Part shown: positions 9,274 through 18,887 of the stretch, piece after piece
How the letters are laid out: each line of letters begins with the position of its first letter
Position numbering within the stretch: position 1 is the stretch's first letter
Source: a virus
DNA length: 64,000 bases
Strand: one strand, 5' to 3'
IMG/VR virus record: IMGVR_UViG_3300028608_000006
Location: 167,789-231,788 of that record
Program-made: the position numbers and the translations under genes
Notes under the pieces: model-generated
What the model saw: only the letters and a program-made list of their open reading frames with translations
Database searches by the model: none
What the model was told of the DNA's origin: nothing

Positions 9274-10251
9274 TTAAGCGAAAACACCCAGTACACCATG
9301 AATGTACCGGTCGGTGTATCCGACCACACGCGGAGTGAATCCACTATAAAATGCAAGCGCTCCACTGTTCCCTTCCAGAAGCTTCTCAGCTTCTTTCAAC
9401 GCAGACTTGCTGACTCGGTATTCCAGCTTGGTCAAGTTCTCGTCAACACCCTTGACCATTTCGGACCAAGACTTGATGAATGCGAGGTAGCCATCGTAGG
9501 CCGCCTTGACGCGCTGGTGCAGGTTGTTCACCTTGTCCAACTTGTTCAGCAGTTCGCTGACGTTGGATTTGGAGAATGAAACATTTCCACCTTCGCCAGC
9601 AGGAGTATCCCCCGACATAGAATATTTCGGAGCATTTCCGTCTGCATTGTTGAACTCCCATTCCTTACCGCCTGGGAGAACACCCGATGCTTCGAACGCA
9701 GGGTACTTCAACTTCTCGCACGCATCGATAACCTTAAAGACGTCATCCGTGTGTTTGGCGTCTTTCAGTTTCCGCACGGCAATCAGCTGGGCGTCGAGGT
9801 GATCCAGGACGGCCTTGCTGTGTTTGTCCAGAAGCTCTAGGTGAGCGATGAGAGTGTCCATGTCGTGAGAGATGGTACTCGGGTCGCCCTTGGAGGTGAT
9901 CATCGCTACCTGAGTCGCTGTGAGCTTCAGGTTGTGCTCGTCTTCTTTCGCCGTCGCCGCCAGCAAGCGCTTGATGTAAGACTTGTTGTCGTCGAAAGCT
10001 TTAGACAGCTGGTTACCCGCAGCGCTAATGCCAGCAGTAAAGGCACTCAGTGCTTTACCACCGACCCACATCGTGACGCTCAACAACCCTGTTCCGAGTT
10101 GCTGCATGCTGTCACCGAAGGCTTCGTTCCCCGCTACAGAATAGGGATCGGTTGCCATCAGCTGACCCAGCAGGTTCAGATCGTGGTTCGCTTGCATCAG
10201 CTTGATGTGCTGTTCCAGACCCGATGTGAGGTCCTGTTGAAGCTGTGACAT
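9274..10251 (-). CDS. Inner-body-like protein
   Basis: 325 residues from ATG 10251 (preceded by AAGGACGAGGTGG); an in-frame GTG two codons earlier is less likely. Residues 41-43 (GNE) before AF match the prohead-protease site seen in neighbouring proteins, and a Gly/Ala-rich hydrophobic stretch follows (about residues 52-80). The rest is helical and Lys/Asp rich. Its terminator was not identified; the next gene (7979) begins 48 bases on. Inner-body membership is inferred. Confidence 0.7.
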   Translation of the reverse strand: MSQLQQDLTSGLEQHIKLMQANHDLNLLGQLMATDPYSVAGNEAFGDSMQQLGTGLLSVTMWVGGKALSAFTAGISAAGNQLSKAFDDNKSYIKRLLAATAKEDEHNLKLTATQVAMITSKGDPSTISHDMDTLIAHLELLDKHSKAVLDHLDAQLIAVRKLKDAKHTDDVFKVIDACEKLKYPAFEASGVLPGGKEWEFNNADGNAPKYSMSGDTPAGEGGNVSFSKSNVSELLNKLDKVNNLHQRVKAAYDGYLAFIKSWSEMVKGVDENLTKLEYRVSKSALKEAEKLLEGNSGALAFYSGFTPRVVGYTDRYIHGVLGVFA

Positions 10252-10269
10252 ATCCACCTCGTCCTTGGT

Positions 10270-11589
10270 TTAAGGCGTGTTAACCTTGATGGAAGTATGG
10301 CAGAGTTCGATCAGGCCAGCGATGATCAGAACCAGATAGCTGTTCACCGCAACGCGGATGTCCAGCAGCTCCATTTGGTTCTTCCGCACGATGGCAGAGA
10401 AAGTAACCAGGAGTTTGTGTTTCAGTTCTTCGCTGATGTCCGACTCGAAGAAGCCTTTGGTGATGTCGTCGCAATCGGCACCGGACAGCTTGAATTTCTC
10501 GCCGCCCTCGAAAACCTTGTTCCATTCCTTCAACACATCGCGCAGGTTTTTGACGACTGCTTTGATCTGTTGCGAAGACAGGGACATGATCTCCAGATCC
10601 AACTTCGAGTACATCAGCGGGGCCGTGTTGTCGAAGAAGGTTGTGTCGATGTCGATATAACGCTGAACGAAGTCTTCAGCCGCACCCAGGGACTTGTTGT
10701 TCCGGCCGTTGTCGTTCTGGCGAACGTCTACGAAGTAGGCACCACCCATCAGTTCAACGGATTGCTTGGCAGTGATGCCACCGGTCGAATGCTGAGGGCA
10801 CGGGTAGGTGCATTCCTTGAAGCGTTCCGAAGGAATGGAGATCGGCAACAGCGCAAAACGCTCTTCAGCTTGGGCTTGGCTCAGACCAGAGAAACCGCCG
10901 AAGAAGGCCAGCGTCGAGTTGAGGCTGTTGCGGTTGTTGAGGTAGTAGTTCTGGCTCAAGCCGGACAGGGAGCGGCTCAGCTTGGTCAGATCTTCAGACC
11001 AGTTCTCGCTGACCTTGCCATTCACCTTGAACAGGTTGAACAGACGGTTGCCCAGGAGAATCTTTTCACGGTCCTTTTCGAACGGTGGGGAAGAGTTGAT
11101 CGAGTTTTCCAGCAAGTCCACCGAACCAGCCAGAGAGTCCTGACTTTGGGTGAACAGGATGTAAGCCTCTTTAAAGCTAATCCCCATCTGCGAAACGATC
11201 GAACGGGACTTCTTGAAGAAATCCTCCATGAAGCTCTCACAGCCTACCAGGCGCGTGAAAAGGTAATCTTTGGGCATCAGGGTAAACCCCAGTGCTTCAG
11301 AGCCTTCTACGGCGCTCATACCGTCTGCTGGAGGGATGTCCACTTCGGAACGCGCCAGCTGGGCATCCATGACTTGTGCCAGGGTGGGAGACACTTCGTG
11401 GGCCTTGAGGGCTTGCAGGGTATCTTTCACGGACTGAACACGATCACGCGAGTTGTCCAGTTCGTTCTGGTAACGGCTGAGGTCACCCGTTTCCGTGGCG
11501 CTGGCTACGAGTTCCGCAGACGTCACCACGTTAATGGCGGCCATCTCAGCCGCCAGCTTTTCGTTTGCAAGTACCTCAGGACTAGCCAT
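10270..11589 (-). CDS. Inner-body-like protein with two cleavage-type sites
   Basis: 439 residues. The start ATG 11589 overlaps the stop of the upstream gene (ATGGCTAG). Residues 96-98 (GSE) before ALGF and 116-118 (GCE) before SF repeat the two-site pattern of the paralogues at 24209 and 25359. A 117-residue Ala/Glu-rich, probably helical leader would be removed. No enzymatic motif. Likely an internal head protein. Confidence 0.7.
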   Translation of the reverse strand: MASPEVLANEKLAAEMAAINVVTSAELVASATETGDLSRYQNELDNSRDRVQSVKDTLQALKAHEVSPTLAQVMDAQLARSEVDIPPADGMSAVEGSEALGFTLMPKDYLFTRLVGCESFMEDFFKKSRSIVSQMGISFKEAYILFTQSQDSLAGSVDLLENSINSSPPFEKDREKILLGNRLFNLFKVNGKVSENWSEDLTKLSRSLSGLSQNYYLNNRNSLNSTLAFFGGFSGLSQAQAEERFALLPISIPSERFKECTYPCPQHSTGGITAKQSVELMGGAYFVDVRQNDNGRNNKSLGAAEDFVQRYIDIDTTFFDNTAPLMYSKLDLEIMSLSSQQIKAVVKNLRDVLKEWNKVFEGGEKFKLSGADCDDITKGFFESDISEELKHKLLVTFSAIVRKNQMELLDIRVAVNSYLVLIIAGLIELCHTSIKVNTP

Positions 11590-12094
11590 AGTAATTTTCC
11601 CCGCCCAGGAGTAGAAGGATACGTCCTACAGCGGCTGGACCGACGCCCGCGGCAAGACGATAAAGGTCGTAGTCTTCCAGACGGTAGCCGTCCTTCAGAA
11701 ACGGTTCTGTGGTGCCAGGCCGGTGACGGGTCTGGTACGTAGCAGATCGGGCGCGGGCAGAGGCTTCAAGAGCGTGTTCTTCCATGCGCAGCGAAGTCAA
11801 GATCGTTTGGTGACCTTGCTTGCCGTTGAGGTAATGCACGATATCGCGAATCAGGTTCGCCAGAGGCCCACGGCCGCCATCGAAGTTGATCTCGAGGAAC
11901 TGAGCGAAGTTGTTACCGGTCAGGCGCTTTGCTTCCCGCAGTGTTTCCACGGCAACGTAGCCTTTGATAACCAACTCGAAGTCGTTGTAGGAATCCTGCC
12001 GCAGAAGGCGCAGGTTCCTGAACGAGCCACTCAGATCCTGATCGGACAACGACGCTTCCACGTAGCCGTTTTTGATCAGTCTGTAATCAGGCAT
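11582..12094 (-). CDS. Virion-type protein, unknown
   Basis: 170 residues from ATG 12094 (MPDYRLIK), chosen because it sits just before the stop of the upstream gene (TGA 12089-12087) with GAGAAG as ribosome site; the frame is open further upstream but that part is antisense-like and low quality. The C-terminus is Gly/Leu rich. No known family recognised. Translationally coupled to both neighbours. Confidence 0.7.
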   Translation of the reverse strand: MPDYRLIKNGYVEASLSDQDLSGSFRNLRLLRQDSYNDFELVIKGYVAVETLREAKRLTGNNFAQFLEINFDGGRGPLANLIRDIVHYLNGKQGHQTILTSLRMEEHALEASARARSATYQTRHRPGTTEPFLKDGYRLEDYDLYRLAAGVGPAAVGRILLLLGGENYYG

Positions 12095-12968
12095 ATTTCT
12101 TCTCGATCTGTTCGATGGCAACAGTGTTCTTGATGATCTCGTCTTGGTAGATTTCGATCTGACGTTCGAGCTGTGGATCTTCACCGCCACCTTTCTTGTT
12201 GATGGCTTGCGAGATCTTCATCGCGAACAGTTCGTTATCACGACGCATGTTTTCGATGCGCATGATGTTGATCTTGGCCCAGGCCAGGTGGAACCAGAAC
12301 ACTGGGTTGACCATGTGCACGCCGAAGCCTTGCTTGAGCAGGTCGACCTTGGCATCGCCCTCCATGCTTTCCAGCACGTCCAGGGAGTTCTGGCTGACTT
12401 CCACATCCGGCACGCTGTTGAGGCGCAGGAGGATGCCACGGGAGCCCTTGAGCAGCTCGACGGTCAGGGTACGGAAGAACAACTCGGTACCATTGATCCA
12501 GCGCGTGTCATACTTCGACAGGTACTGGTCAGGCTGGATGTCCTTGTTGTTCATGGTCAGCAATACATCGAAGACCATACGCACGTACTTGATCCAGAAG
12601 GTCAGGTGCTCGATCAGGTTGAGGATGTTCACCTGTTTAAGGGTGATCAACTTACCGTCCCAGATCTTTTCGTTGTAGCCCTTGATCAACTTGATCGTTT
12701 CAGGTACCAACGCCTGGATGCAGGCAAGACCAGCGGAAATGGTTTCCGGCAGCTCACCCATGTGCACACCATTGGCACGCAGAGCTTTTTCCAGACCCTT
12801 GGTGATGATCCAGTGGCCGGCCACGGCGCTCAGGTCCACATTGCTGTTCTTGATACGAGCAATGTTGGATTCGAGATCAGTGGCGGCAACAGTGATGTTC
12901 AGCAAGGAGGAGATGATGTCTTCTTGCTTGAACGTCTGTACGCCAGCACTATATTCAACTGCGTTCAT
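12087..12968 (-). CDS. Virion-type protein, unknown
   Basis: 293 residues, mostly helical, moderately hydrophobic, with no clear membrane span, no motif recognised. ATG 12968 directly abuts the stop of the 370-residue gene (12969), and its end overlaps the next gene, so the three are one operon. The run 9.3-14.1 kb is consistent with an internal-head gene cluster. Confidence 0.7.
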   Translation of the reverse strand: MNAVEYSAGVQTFKQEDIISSLLNITVAATDLESNIARIKNSNVDLSAVAGHWIITKGLEKALRANGVHMGELPETISAGLACIQALVPETIKLIKGYNEKIWDGKLITLKQVNILNLIEHLTFWIKYVRMVFDVLLTMNNKDIQPDQYLSKYDTRWINGTELFFRTLTVELLKGSRGILLRLNSVPDVEVSQNSLDVLESMEGDAKVDLLKQGFGVHMVNPVFWFHLAWAKINIMRIENMRRDNELFAMKISQAINKKGGGEDPQLERQIEIYQDEIIKNTVAIEQIEKKYA

Positions 12969-14081
12969 TTACGCACCCCCGTTCAACAGTTTGACCAGAT
13001 CAGCCAGCGTGTTGCTGCCGGTGTCTTTCTTGGATTTGGACGACAGATCCTTACGGGTGTAAGTCTCCGCCATGTTCGCGCCGTGCGTGTAGAACGTGTA
13101 GATACCACGGTCTTCGTTGCACACGACGATGGTGTTGGCCTTGACCGCCGAGAAGATCGACTCACGGGACTTCGCATCGTCAAAGCGCTTACCGATATCC
13201 AGCTCGAGCTGGTTAGCAGTGTCCTTGGTGAAGACGAAGGTGTTGGCCAGGTTGTTGAAACTGACCAGACCGGTACGGATCGCCGCCATGCGGTTGCCGG
13301 TTTCGCGGTTCAGGGCTTCTTTGTAGTAGCCGGACATGTCTTCGTTCTTGAGGCGGAAGCGCTCTTTCACGATGTCCAGACCGCTGACGAATTCCGGGGA
13401 GGTGATCTCACCAGTCTTGACCATCAGCATGCGAGCCCAGAAACCGTCGTCGCCTTTGGCAGCCGAGAAGACACGAGCCAAGTCTTTCGGTTGAGTCGGA
13501 ACTGGGATCTGACGGAAGGTCAGCGGGAATTCGATCTTGGCACCGTTGTCACCGTAGATAGTCGCGTTGACTACCTTGCCGATGGCCAGCGGAGCGAACT
13601 CGTGGATGTCCGGGAAGGTCTTGCCGCCAACCTGTACATAGTTGGTCTTGCCTTCGTCGTCGTCCTTCTTGTCGTCTTCATTGCCGACGATGTTGTCGTT
13701 CAACGCCTCAGCACCCAGGATCGACAGCATGCCGCCGCGATTTGGGTTGATGGTGCCGACGATGTCACGGACCTTGACACCCATGCCAGCAGAGTTCTGC
13801 AAAGCCAGGTGAGTCAGGGTGGCCACGACGTCACGCAACATGATGATTTGGATCAAGTCGGACATGAATTCTTGGTGCAGCAGCGAGCCTTCAATCACGC
13901 ACATTGGGGCAATGATTGCTTGGTTCGCGGACTGTGTCACCGACGTGGTGGAAACCACATTGTATGAATGTTTTGCCCGCTCGGCTACCTGAGCAGCCGA
14001 CCCGATATCTTTGCTGTCTGGGTAGATCTTAGACGCGAAGTCGAGAAAGAACGACCCCAGATTAAGTACACTTCCGATCAT
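12969..14081 (-). CDS. Virion-type protein, unknown
   Basis: 370 residues, first gene of the leftward run. It has an acidic low-complexity linker (about residues 138-148, Asp/Lys/Glu) that divides an N-terminal helical part from a C-terminal alpha/beta part. GAE and GNE tripeptides occur just before the linker and could be protease sites. It is divergent from the plus-strand gene at 14109 with only 27 bases between, so promoters must lie inside coding sequence or be shared. Confidence 0.7.
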   Translation of the reverse strand: MIGSVLNLGSFFLDFASKIYPDSKDIGSAAQVAERAKHSYNVVSTTSVTQSANQAIIAPMCVIEGSLLHQEFMSDLIQIIMLRDVVATLTHLALQNSAGMGVKVRDIVGTINPNRGGMLSILGAEALNDNIVGNEDDKKDDDEGKTNYVQVGGKTFPDIHEFAPLAIGKVVNATIYGDNGAKIEFPLTFRQIPVPTQPKDLARVFSAAKGDDGFWARMLMVKTGEITSPEFVSGLDIVKERFRLKNEDMSGYYKEALNRETGNRMAAIRTGLVSFNNLANTFVFTKDTANQLELDIGKRFDDAKSRESIFSAVKANTIVVCNEDRGIYTFYTHGANMAETYTRKDLSSKSKKDTGSNTLADLVKLLNGGA

Positions 14082-14108
14082 GTTAACCTCTCCAAGAAGG
14101 AATAATTT

Positions 14109-15182
14109 ATGGCTGATAGCCCAAGTTCTAATGAGGGATGGTTTGACGGGACACCAGGAAACGAGAAACCTACTGTCGCGCTTGATTCACATAGCGTCCC
14201 CGAATACCTAGATTATGCGTTCAGAGAAAATGGTGGACCTGGTTACCAGAGTGCGTTGGTTAACATGCTCCGAGGCATCAGAATTCTCGGTCCAGGGAAC
14301 CAGCTAGCGCCCATCCCCGACGACACCATAGGATTAGCGTTTGTTAGCCGTCCGATGTTGAACCTGTCTGACGAAAACGTCATTAAACACCCGCAGTTGG
14401 CTCCTTTGTACAAGCCTCAGAAAAACACGCTGATGGCTTACATTAAAGGTTTGCTGGATCCGACGTGGGGACGTGGTAACAGTGGGCTCACCGACATCCT
14501 TGATCCGTTGTATCCCTGGATCCCACCGTGCTCCAACTTCCTCAAGGTTAGCTCGGGCTTTCCTGACCTGCAATTGACCATGGGTAAGTCGACTCCTGGT
14601 TTCCGTAAAGAAGTTTACCAGTACGTGAACAGCGTGCTTAAAGTGAACTACGATTACGACATGCGTCAGTCCTACCACACGTCCAAGCCTAGCGTGCTTC
14701 CTTATATGTTTGAAGCTTGGGTCCACTACATCGAAGCGGTGAAGTTGGGCGATGAAGGGATGGAGCCTTATCCCGAGGCATTGATCGAGAACTACGTCGA
14801 TTACGACTGCCGCATCTACCACATGATCTTGAACAAGGACATGCGGAGTATCGAGTGGTTGTTCTGTAGCGGTAGTTCCGTGCCTACGACGTTCCCATCG
14901 GGTGCCTTCAGTACCATCGACCGGACACAGAATACGTTGCGTGGTCAAGGGCAGGATGAGCTGGAGATTAACTTCTCCTCCGTGGGATTCCGTTTCGGTA
15001 ACATTCAAATTGCCGACATGTTCAACCGCACCACCGTCAAGTTCAACCCAGGTATGTTGCCTGCGGTGCGTGAGCAAAATTACCGTCTGTTGTCCATGTC
15101 CGAGTATTTCTCTGGTGGGTATGAAGTGTACCCGTGGATCAACATTGACACCATGAAGTTAGAATACTGGAGTCGGCTCTAA
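14109..15182 (+). CDS. Virion-type protein, unknown
   Basis: 357 residues, ATG 14109 preceded by AAGAAGGAATAATTT. Rich in Tyr, Pro and Asn, no membrane or catalytic signature. It overlaps the next gene by one base (TAATG). These two are the only plus-strand genes in the first 22 kb and form an operon divergent from the inner-body cluster. Probably a tail or head-tail structural protein; I cannot name a homologue with confidence. Confidence 0.7.
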   Translation: MADSPSSNEGWFDGTPGNEKPTVALDSHSVPEYLDYAFRENGGPGYQSALVNMLRGIRILGPGNQLAPIPDDTIGLAFVSRPMLNLSDENVIKHPQLAPLYKPQKNTLMAYIKGLLDPTWGRGNSGLTDILDPLYPWIPPCSNFLKVSSGFPDLQLTMGKSTPGFRKEVYQYVNSVLKVNYDYDMRQSYHTSKPSVLPYMFEAWVHYIEAVKLGDEGMEPYPEALIENYVDYDCRIYHMILNKDMRSIEWLFCSGSSVPTTFPSGAFSTIDRTQNTLRGQGQDELEINFSSVGFRFGNIQIADMFNRTTVKFNPGMLPAVREQNYRLLSMSEYFSGGYEVYPWINIDTMKLEYWSRL

Positions 15183-18109
15183 TGGCTATGTCCCAAGATG
15201 ACCTGGAACGGTTGGCGAATAACCCACAGCGTGGGATCAACCTGATCATTGACGAAGTCGAACGCAACTGGTTTAACGGCACCGTCAAGCTGAACAGCAA
15301 AGCTCACCCCGCTGTACTCTGCATGGACCTGATCCTGGGTACCTCGCATGGCTTCCTGAACCGTTTGAGTGATGCCACCAGTAAGGTGGCCTTGAAGCAC
15401 GCTCGTAACGTCAGCGACCTCAGCCGCAACATGGGTGACGACGAACGCTTTGGTCTGTTCGCCATGCCGTCGGAATCCACCATGCAGTGGGCGATCTCCG
15501 AAGATGCTTTCAAAGAGATCTCGAAAGAAGTCACGGTCGTTCAGGGTAAGACCACCTTTACCTACCAAGCGATCCTGATTCCTAAGGACTCGACCTTCGA
15601 CGTTAACGGTTATTCCTTTGCTGTTAACAACGGTGTTGAAATCCGCTGGAGTGAGAAGGCTGGTTGGCAGGCTGTGTACGACGAGCAGACCAATAACCCG
15701 TTCCAACCGATCGGCACTAACCTGATCGACAAGGACAAGAAGATTGTTAACGGTACGGTTTACCGACTGTTCAACATTCCGGTGACTCAGCTGGCTATTA
15801 AGTCGGTCGAGAACATCACGTCCAACGAAGGCTCGGGTTGCCGCGGCACTGTTGAGTATCCGGACTACCTGTTCGGTGTGCGTGCGTTCTTGGTCAAGGA
15901 CAACGTCCTGAAGGAGATTGCGGTCAGTTACGATCAGGATGTATTCGATCCACTGACGGTGACGCTGGCGCTGGACATCGACACAGTGAACAACCTGTTC
16001 AACTACGAGATCCCGGACGTCTACATCACCAACAAGCTGGGTACGGGCTCCATTCGCATTTACGCTTACACCACCAAAGGGGAACTGACCAAGAACCTCA
16101 CCCTGACCCCTTCGCAGGTGATCATCCCGAACTACCAGGACTTCCGTTACGGTGCAGGTAAGCTGGGTGATACCTCGGCCATGCTGCGTAACGCCAAGGG
16201 TGCTGCGTGGGCCATGACCACGGTTACCACTGGTGGTAGCAACCCGATCCCGTTCAACCAGATGAAGCAAGCCCTCATCGATGATCGTCGTCAACGTAAC
16301 ACCCCGATTACTCAGAGCAACCTGAAAGGCAAGGTTGAGAACTACGGTTACGGTTCTGTGAAGACCATCGACTACCTGACCGGTCGCGCATACTCCCTGA
16401 GCAAGGAACTCCCTATTCAGGACAACAAGGGCTTCTACGCTCCGATGTCTTGCTACGTGGGCAGTCACTTGGCTTCGGCGAACGATCTGGTGGGCGCAGG
16501 TGTGGTGCTGGACAACGGTAAGCGCATTACCATCCCGCACAACGTCTTGTTCGATATCACCTCGCCTACGTCTAAGTTGGTTAACCAAATCAACAAAGAT
16601 CGCTACTTGGGGATGTCGAGTGAACAGCTGGTTGACTTGACCGCTGATAGCACTCTGGTCTACACGCCGTTCTACTACGTGCTGGACATGACCAACAACC
16701 AAGCTGTGCTGCGCACTTATCACCTTGATGCACCGGTGGTTCGTAACCAGACCTTCGTGGCGGAGAACTCTACCCTGGGCTTTGAACTGGGTGTGGGTTC
16801 GATTGCGATTGACCACATCGACACGGGTTACCTGATCACAGTCGTGACCAAGTCTAACGATGCGTATAAACAGCTGGACAACAACCAGCTGGGTCTGCAA
16901 CTGTCGATCAACCCACAAGACTCCAGTAGCCTGGCCAGTATTGCGGGTGTGTTGGTGGGCGTGACTGAAGACAACGAACGTATTTGGGAATTCCGTATGG
17001 AGACCAAGTTCGATGTGGACGTCAACGATATCATCTACTTCACCAACCTGCATCAGTTCGGTACGGTTCAGCCAAGCACTGGCTCGACACTGGCCATCGA
17101 CATGACCTTCATCTTCTGCTTCGTAGGGGACATGGAGTTCAGTAAGTCGGACTCTGATGCGAAGATCGATCAAACCATCTTCCCTGAAGACATGGTGGCG
17201 ATCATCGAAACCAGCTACGGTATTACCTTCGGGAAACTGATGGGTAACCTGTACAGCCGGATTCGTCCGTTGGTGGGTGAGGCGCAGTACCTGCGTTACG
17301 CGGCTGACGTTCCTGAGACTTATCAGGACAACAAGCTGAAGCGTGAGAACGGTGAGTTGGTGTTCGATCCTGAAACTGGACTGCCTATCCTGGAGCACAA
17401 GATCGGGGATGTGGTGTACAACGACAATGGCACCCCTCGTCTATTGTACCGCGCTGGCGTGGACGTGGTGGTGGATGCACAAGGCAAGCCGGTTGAGGTA
17501 GCGCCTCGTGACTTGAAGTACCATTGGGACTTCATTGCTTTCGACGGTAACTACTTCTTCTCTGACGACCCGTATGACATCCAGTTTGCTCTGGATACGA
17601 AGAACTACTTCGTTAACGTCATCACCAAAGACATGGAAGCCTTTACCTCGGAAGCGCTGGACCGTACTGACTTGTTCTACCAGCCGCGCAGTAAGCTGGG
17701 GTACCAAAAGGTTGTGGTCAACAGCAACTACGAGTCGTTCCTCAAGCAGGACCTGGAATTCACCATTACGTATTACCTGACGGCCGCTGGTTATCGCAAC
17801 CAGAACCTGAAGGATGCGTTGACCGACAGCACGCCACGGGTTATCAACATGGCGCTGTACGGGGCTACCACAATCGCTATCACCAGTTTCGTTACCAGTC
17901 TGATGCAGGATGCTGGCGACCAAGTGGTGAGCGTGAAGCTGAGTGCCTTGTCGGGTGACACCACTGTTGACGTTATCAGTAACGCCGACACACTCACTGG
18001 CTTCTGCGTTCGCAAGATGCTGAAGTTGTCGGGTGATGGTGGTGTGGGTGTTAAGGAGGCGATTGACGTCATCTTCTTGCCGCACGATGCCAGTACCGCA
18101 AATATCTAA
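15182..18109 (+). CDS. Large virion structural protein
   Basis: 975 residues, the largest gene in the window, starting in a TAATG overlap at 15182 (an in-frame ATG at 15188 is an alternative). Beta-rich composition (many Val, Thr, Asn, Tyr, alternating polar/apolar), no catalytic motif. Codon use is strongly C/G at third positions. It ends at a convergent terminator. The size and beta-rich make-up suggest a baseplate or tail structural protein; specific assignment is not possible from the sequence alone. Confidence 0.75.
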   Translation: MAMSQDDLERLANNPQRGINLIIDEVERNWFNGTVKLNSKAHPAVLCMDLILGTSHGFLNRLSDATSKVALKHARNVSDLSRNMGDDERFGLFAMPSESTMQWAISEDAFKEISKEVTVVQGKTTFTYQAILIPKDSTFDVNGYSFAVNNGVEIRWSEKAGWQAVYDEQTNNPFQPIGTNLIDKDKKIVNGTVYRLFNIPVTQLAIKSVENITSNEGSGCRGTVEYPDYLFGVRAFLVKDNVLKEIAVSYDQDVFDPLTVTLALDIDTVNNLFNYEIPDVYITNKLGTGSIRIYAYTTKGELTKNLTLTPSQVIIPNYQDFRYGAGKLGDTSAMLRNAKGAAWAMTTVTTGGSNPIPFNQMKQALIDDRRQRNTPITQSNLKGKVENYGYGSVKTIDYLTGRAYSLSKELPIQDNKGFYAPMSCYVGSHLASANDLVGAGVVLDNGKRITIPHNVLFDITSPTSKLVNQINKDRYLGMSSEQLVDLTADSTLVYTPFYYVLDMTNNQAVLRTYHLDAPVVRNQTFVAENSTLGFELGVGSIAIDHIDTGYLITVVTKSNDAYKQLDNNQLGLQLSINPQDSSSLASIAGVLVGVTEDNERIWEFRMETKFDVDVNDIIYFTNLHQFGTVQPSTGSTLAIDMTFIFCFVGDMEFSKSDSDAKIDQTIFPEDMVAIIETSYGITFGKLMGNLYSRIRPLVGEAQYLRYAADVPETYQDNKLKRENGELVFDPETGLPILEHKIGDVVYNDNGTPRLLYRAGVDVVVDAQGKPVEVAPRDLKYHWDFIAFDGNYFFSDDPYDIQFALDTKNYFVNVITKDMEAFTSEALDRTDLFYQPRSKLGYQKVVVNSNYESFLKQDLEFTITYYLTAAGYRNQNLKDALTDSTPRVINMALYGATTIAITSFVTSLMQDAGDQVVSVKLSALSGDTTVDVISNADTLTGFCVRKMLKLSGDGGVGVKEAIDVIFLPHDASTANI

Positions 18110-18117
18110 AGGCAAAC

Positions 18118-18158
18118 ATAACCCCTACCCCAGCCAGCAACGGCGGGGTAGGGGTTAT
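18118..18158. terminator. Convergent bidirectional terminator
   Basis: Stem ATAACCCCTACCCC / GGGGTAGGGGTTAT (14 bp) between the plus-strand gene ending at 18109 and the minus-strand gene ending at 18171. Each strand has a short T/A tail (TTATT or TTATG) after the stem. It shares the sequence GGGTTATTCACGCTTG with the terminator at 24152-24193. Confidence 0.85.
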
Positions 18159-18170
18159 TCACGCTTGCGC

Positions 18171-18887
18171 TCAGTCCGGATCAGTGAAGGAGTGCAGGTA
18201 GCCCGCAAACAACAGCGAGAGTTCCATGACTGCATCCAGCGAACCAAACCGCCAGTCCACATCAGACAGGCTCACGCTGTAGGACGTCGGGAAGTTTTCC
18301 TCGATGAACTTGTCGTGAGCTTTGCCGATCAGGTCGGGGATGTTTTCCAGGAACAGGTAGTCACCGTTTTCAACGGATTCCACGGTAGTGGTCAAGTCGA
18401 CCCACTTCTTTGGACCCGAAGCCAACAGCTGAGCTTTGATCTCGTACACACCCCAGTTAACGAAGTTGATGTAACGAGACACCTGAGCCTTAACAACGTT
18501 GAGCATCCGGGCCGTGTCAGGACAGTCCAGAGGGCGTGCGTTGATGTTGTCCAGGATCACCTGCACTTCGCTTTGGATGTAAACACCCATCCCGTTGAAG
18601 TACTGACGAGTCTTGTCCGTGCTGATGGAATCGCTGATGCGCTTGTCCAGCCCCATGTTGAGGATGATCTGACCATTCTCCTTAGGGAACGTGCTGTACA
18701 TGCGAACCTTCAGGTCGTTCGCTTCACGGGTTGGCCAGAAGCGGTTGATGATCTCGTTGGCTTCCTTCAGGCTGACACCCTCACGAAGTTGTTCCGCCAA
18801 GGTCTTCAACGCATCAGTATGCGCAACCATCTCTTCGCGTGCCGCATTACGGAACTCGACAAGACGATCGTAGGTAACGTCGGTCAT
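18171..18887 (-). CDS. Hypothetical virion-type protein
   Basis: 238 residues, ATG 18887 overlapping the stop of the 509-residue gene by ATGA. Soluble, helical in its first half, no motif recognised. Last gene of a leftward run of three before the convergent terminator. Likely expressed together with the inner-body-like protein upstream. Confidence 0.7.
   Translation of the reverse strand: MTDVTYDRLVEFRNAAREEMVAHTDALKTLAEQLREGVSLKEANEIINRFWPTREANDLKVRMYSTFPKENGQIILNMGLDKRISDSISTDKTRQYFNGMGVYIQSEVQVILDNINARPLDCPDTARMLNVVKAQVSRYINFVNWGVYEIKAQLLASGPKKWVDLTTTVESVENGDYLFLENIPDLIGKAHDKFIEENFPTSYSVSLSDVDWRFGSLDAVMELSLLFAGYLHSFTDPD

Noticed and set aside
15179-17398. 739-codon open frame antisense to the large structural gene
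   Set aside because: Same codon-bias artefact; the plus-strand product is coupled to its neighbour and has credible beta-rich sequence.
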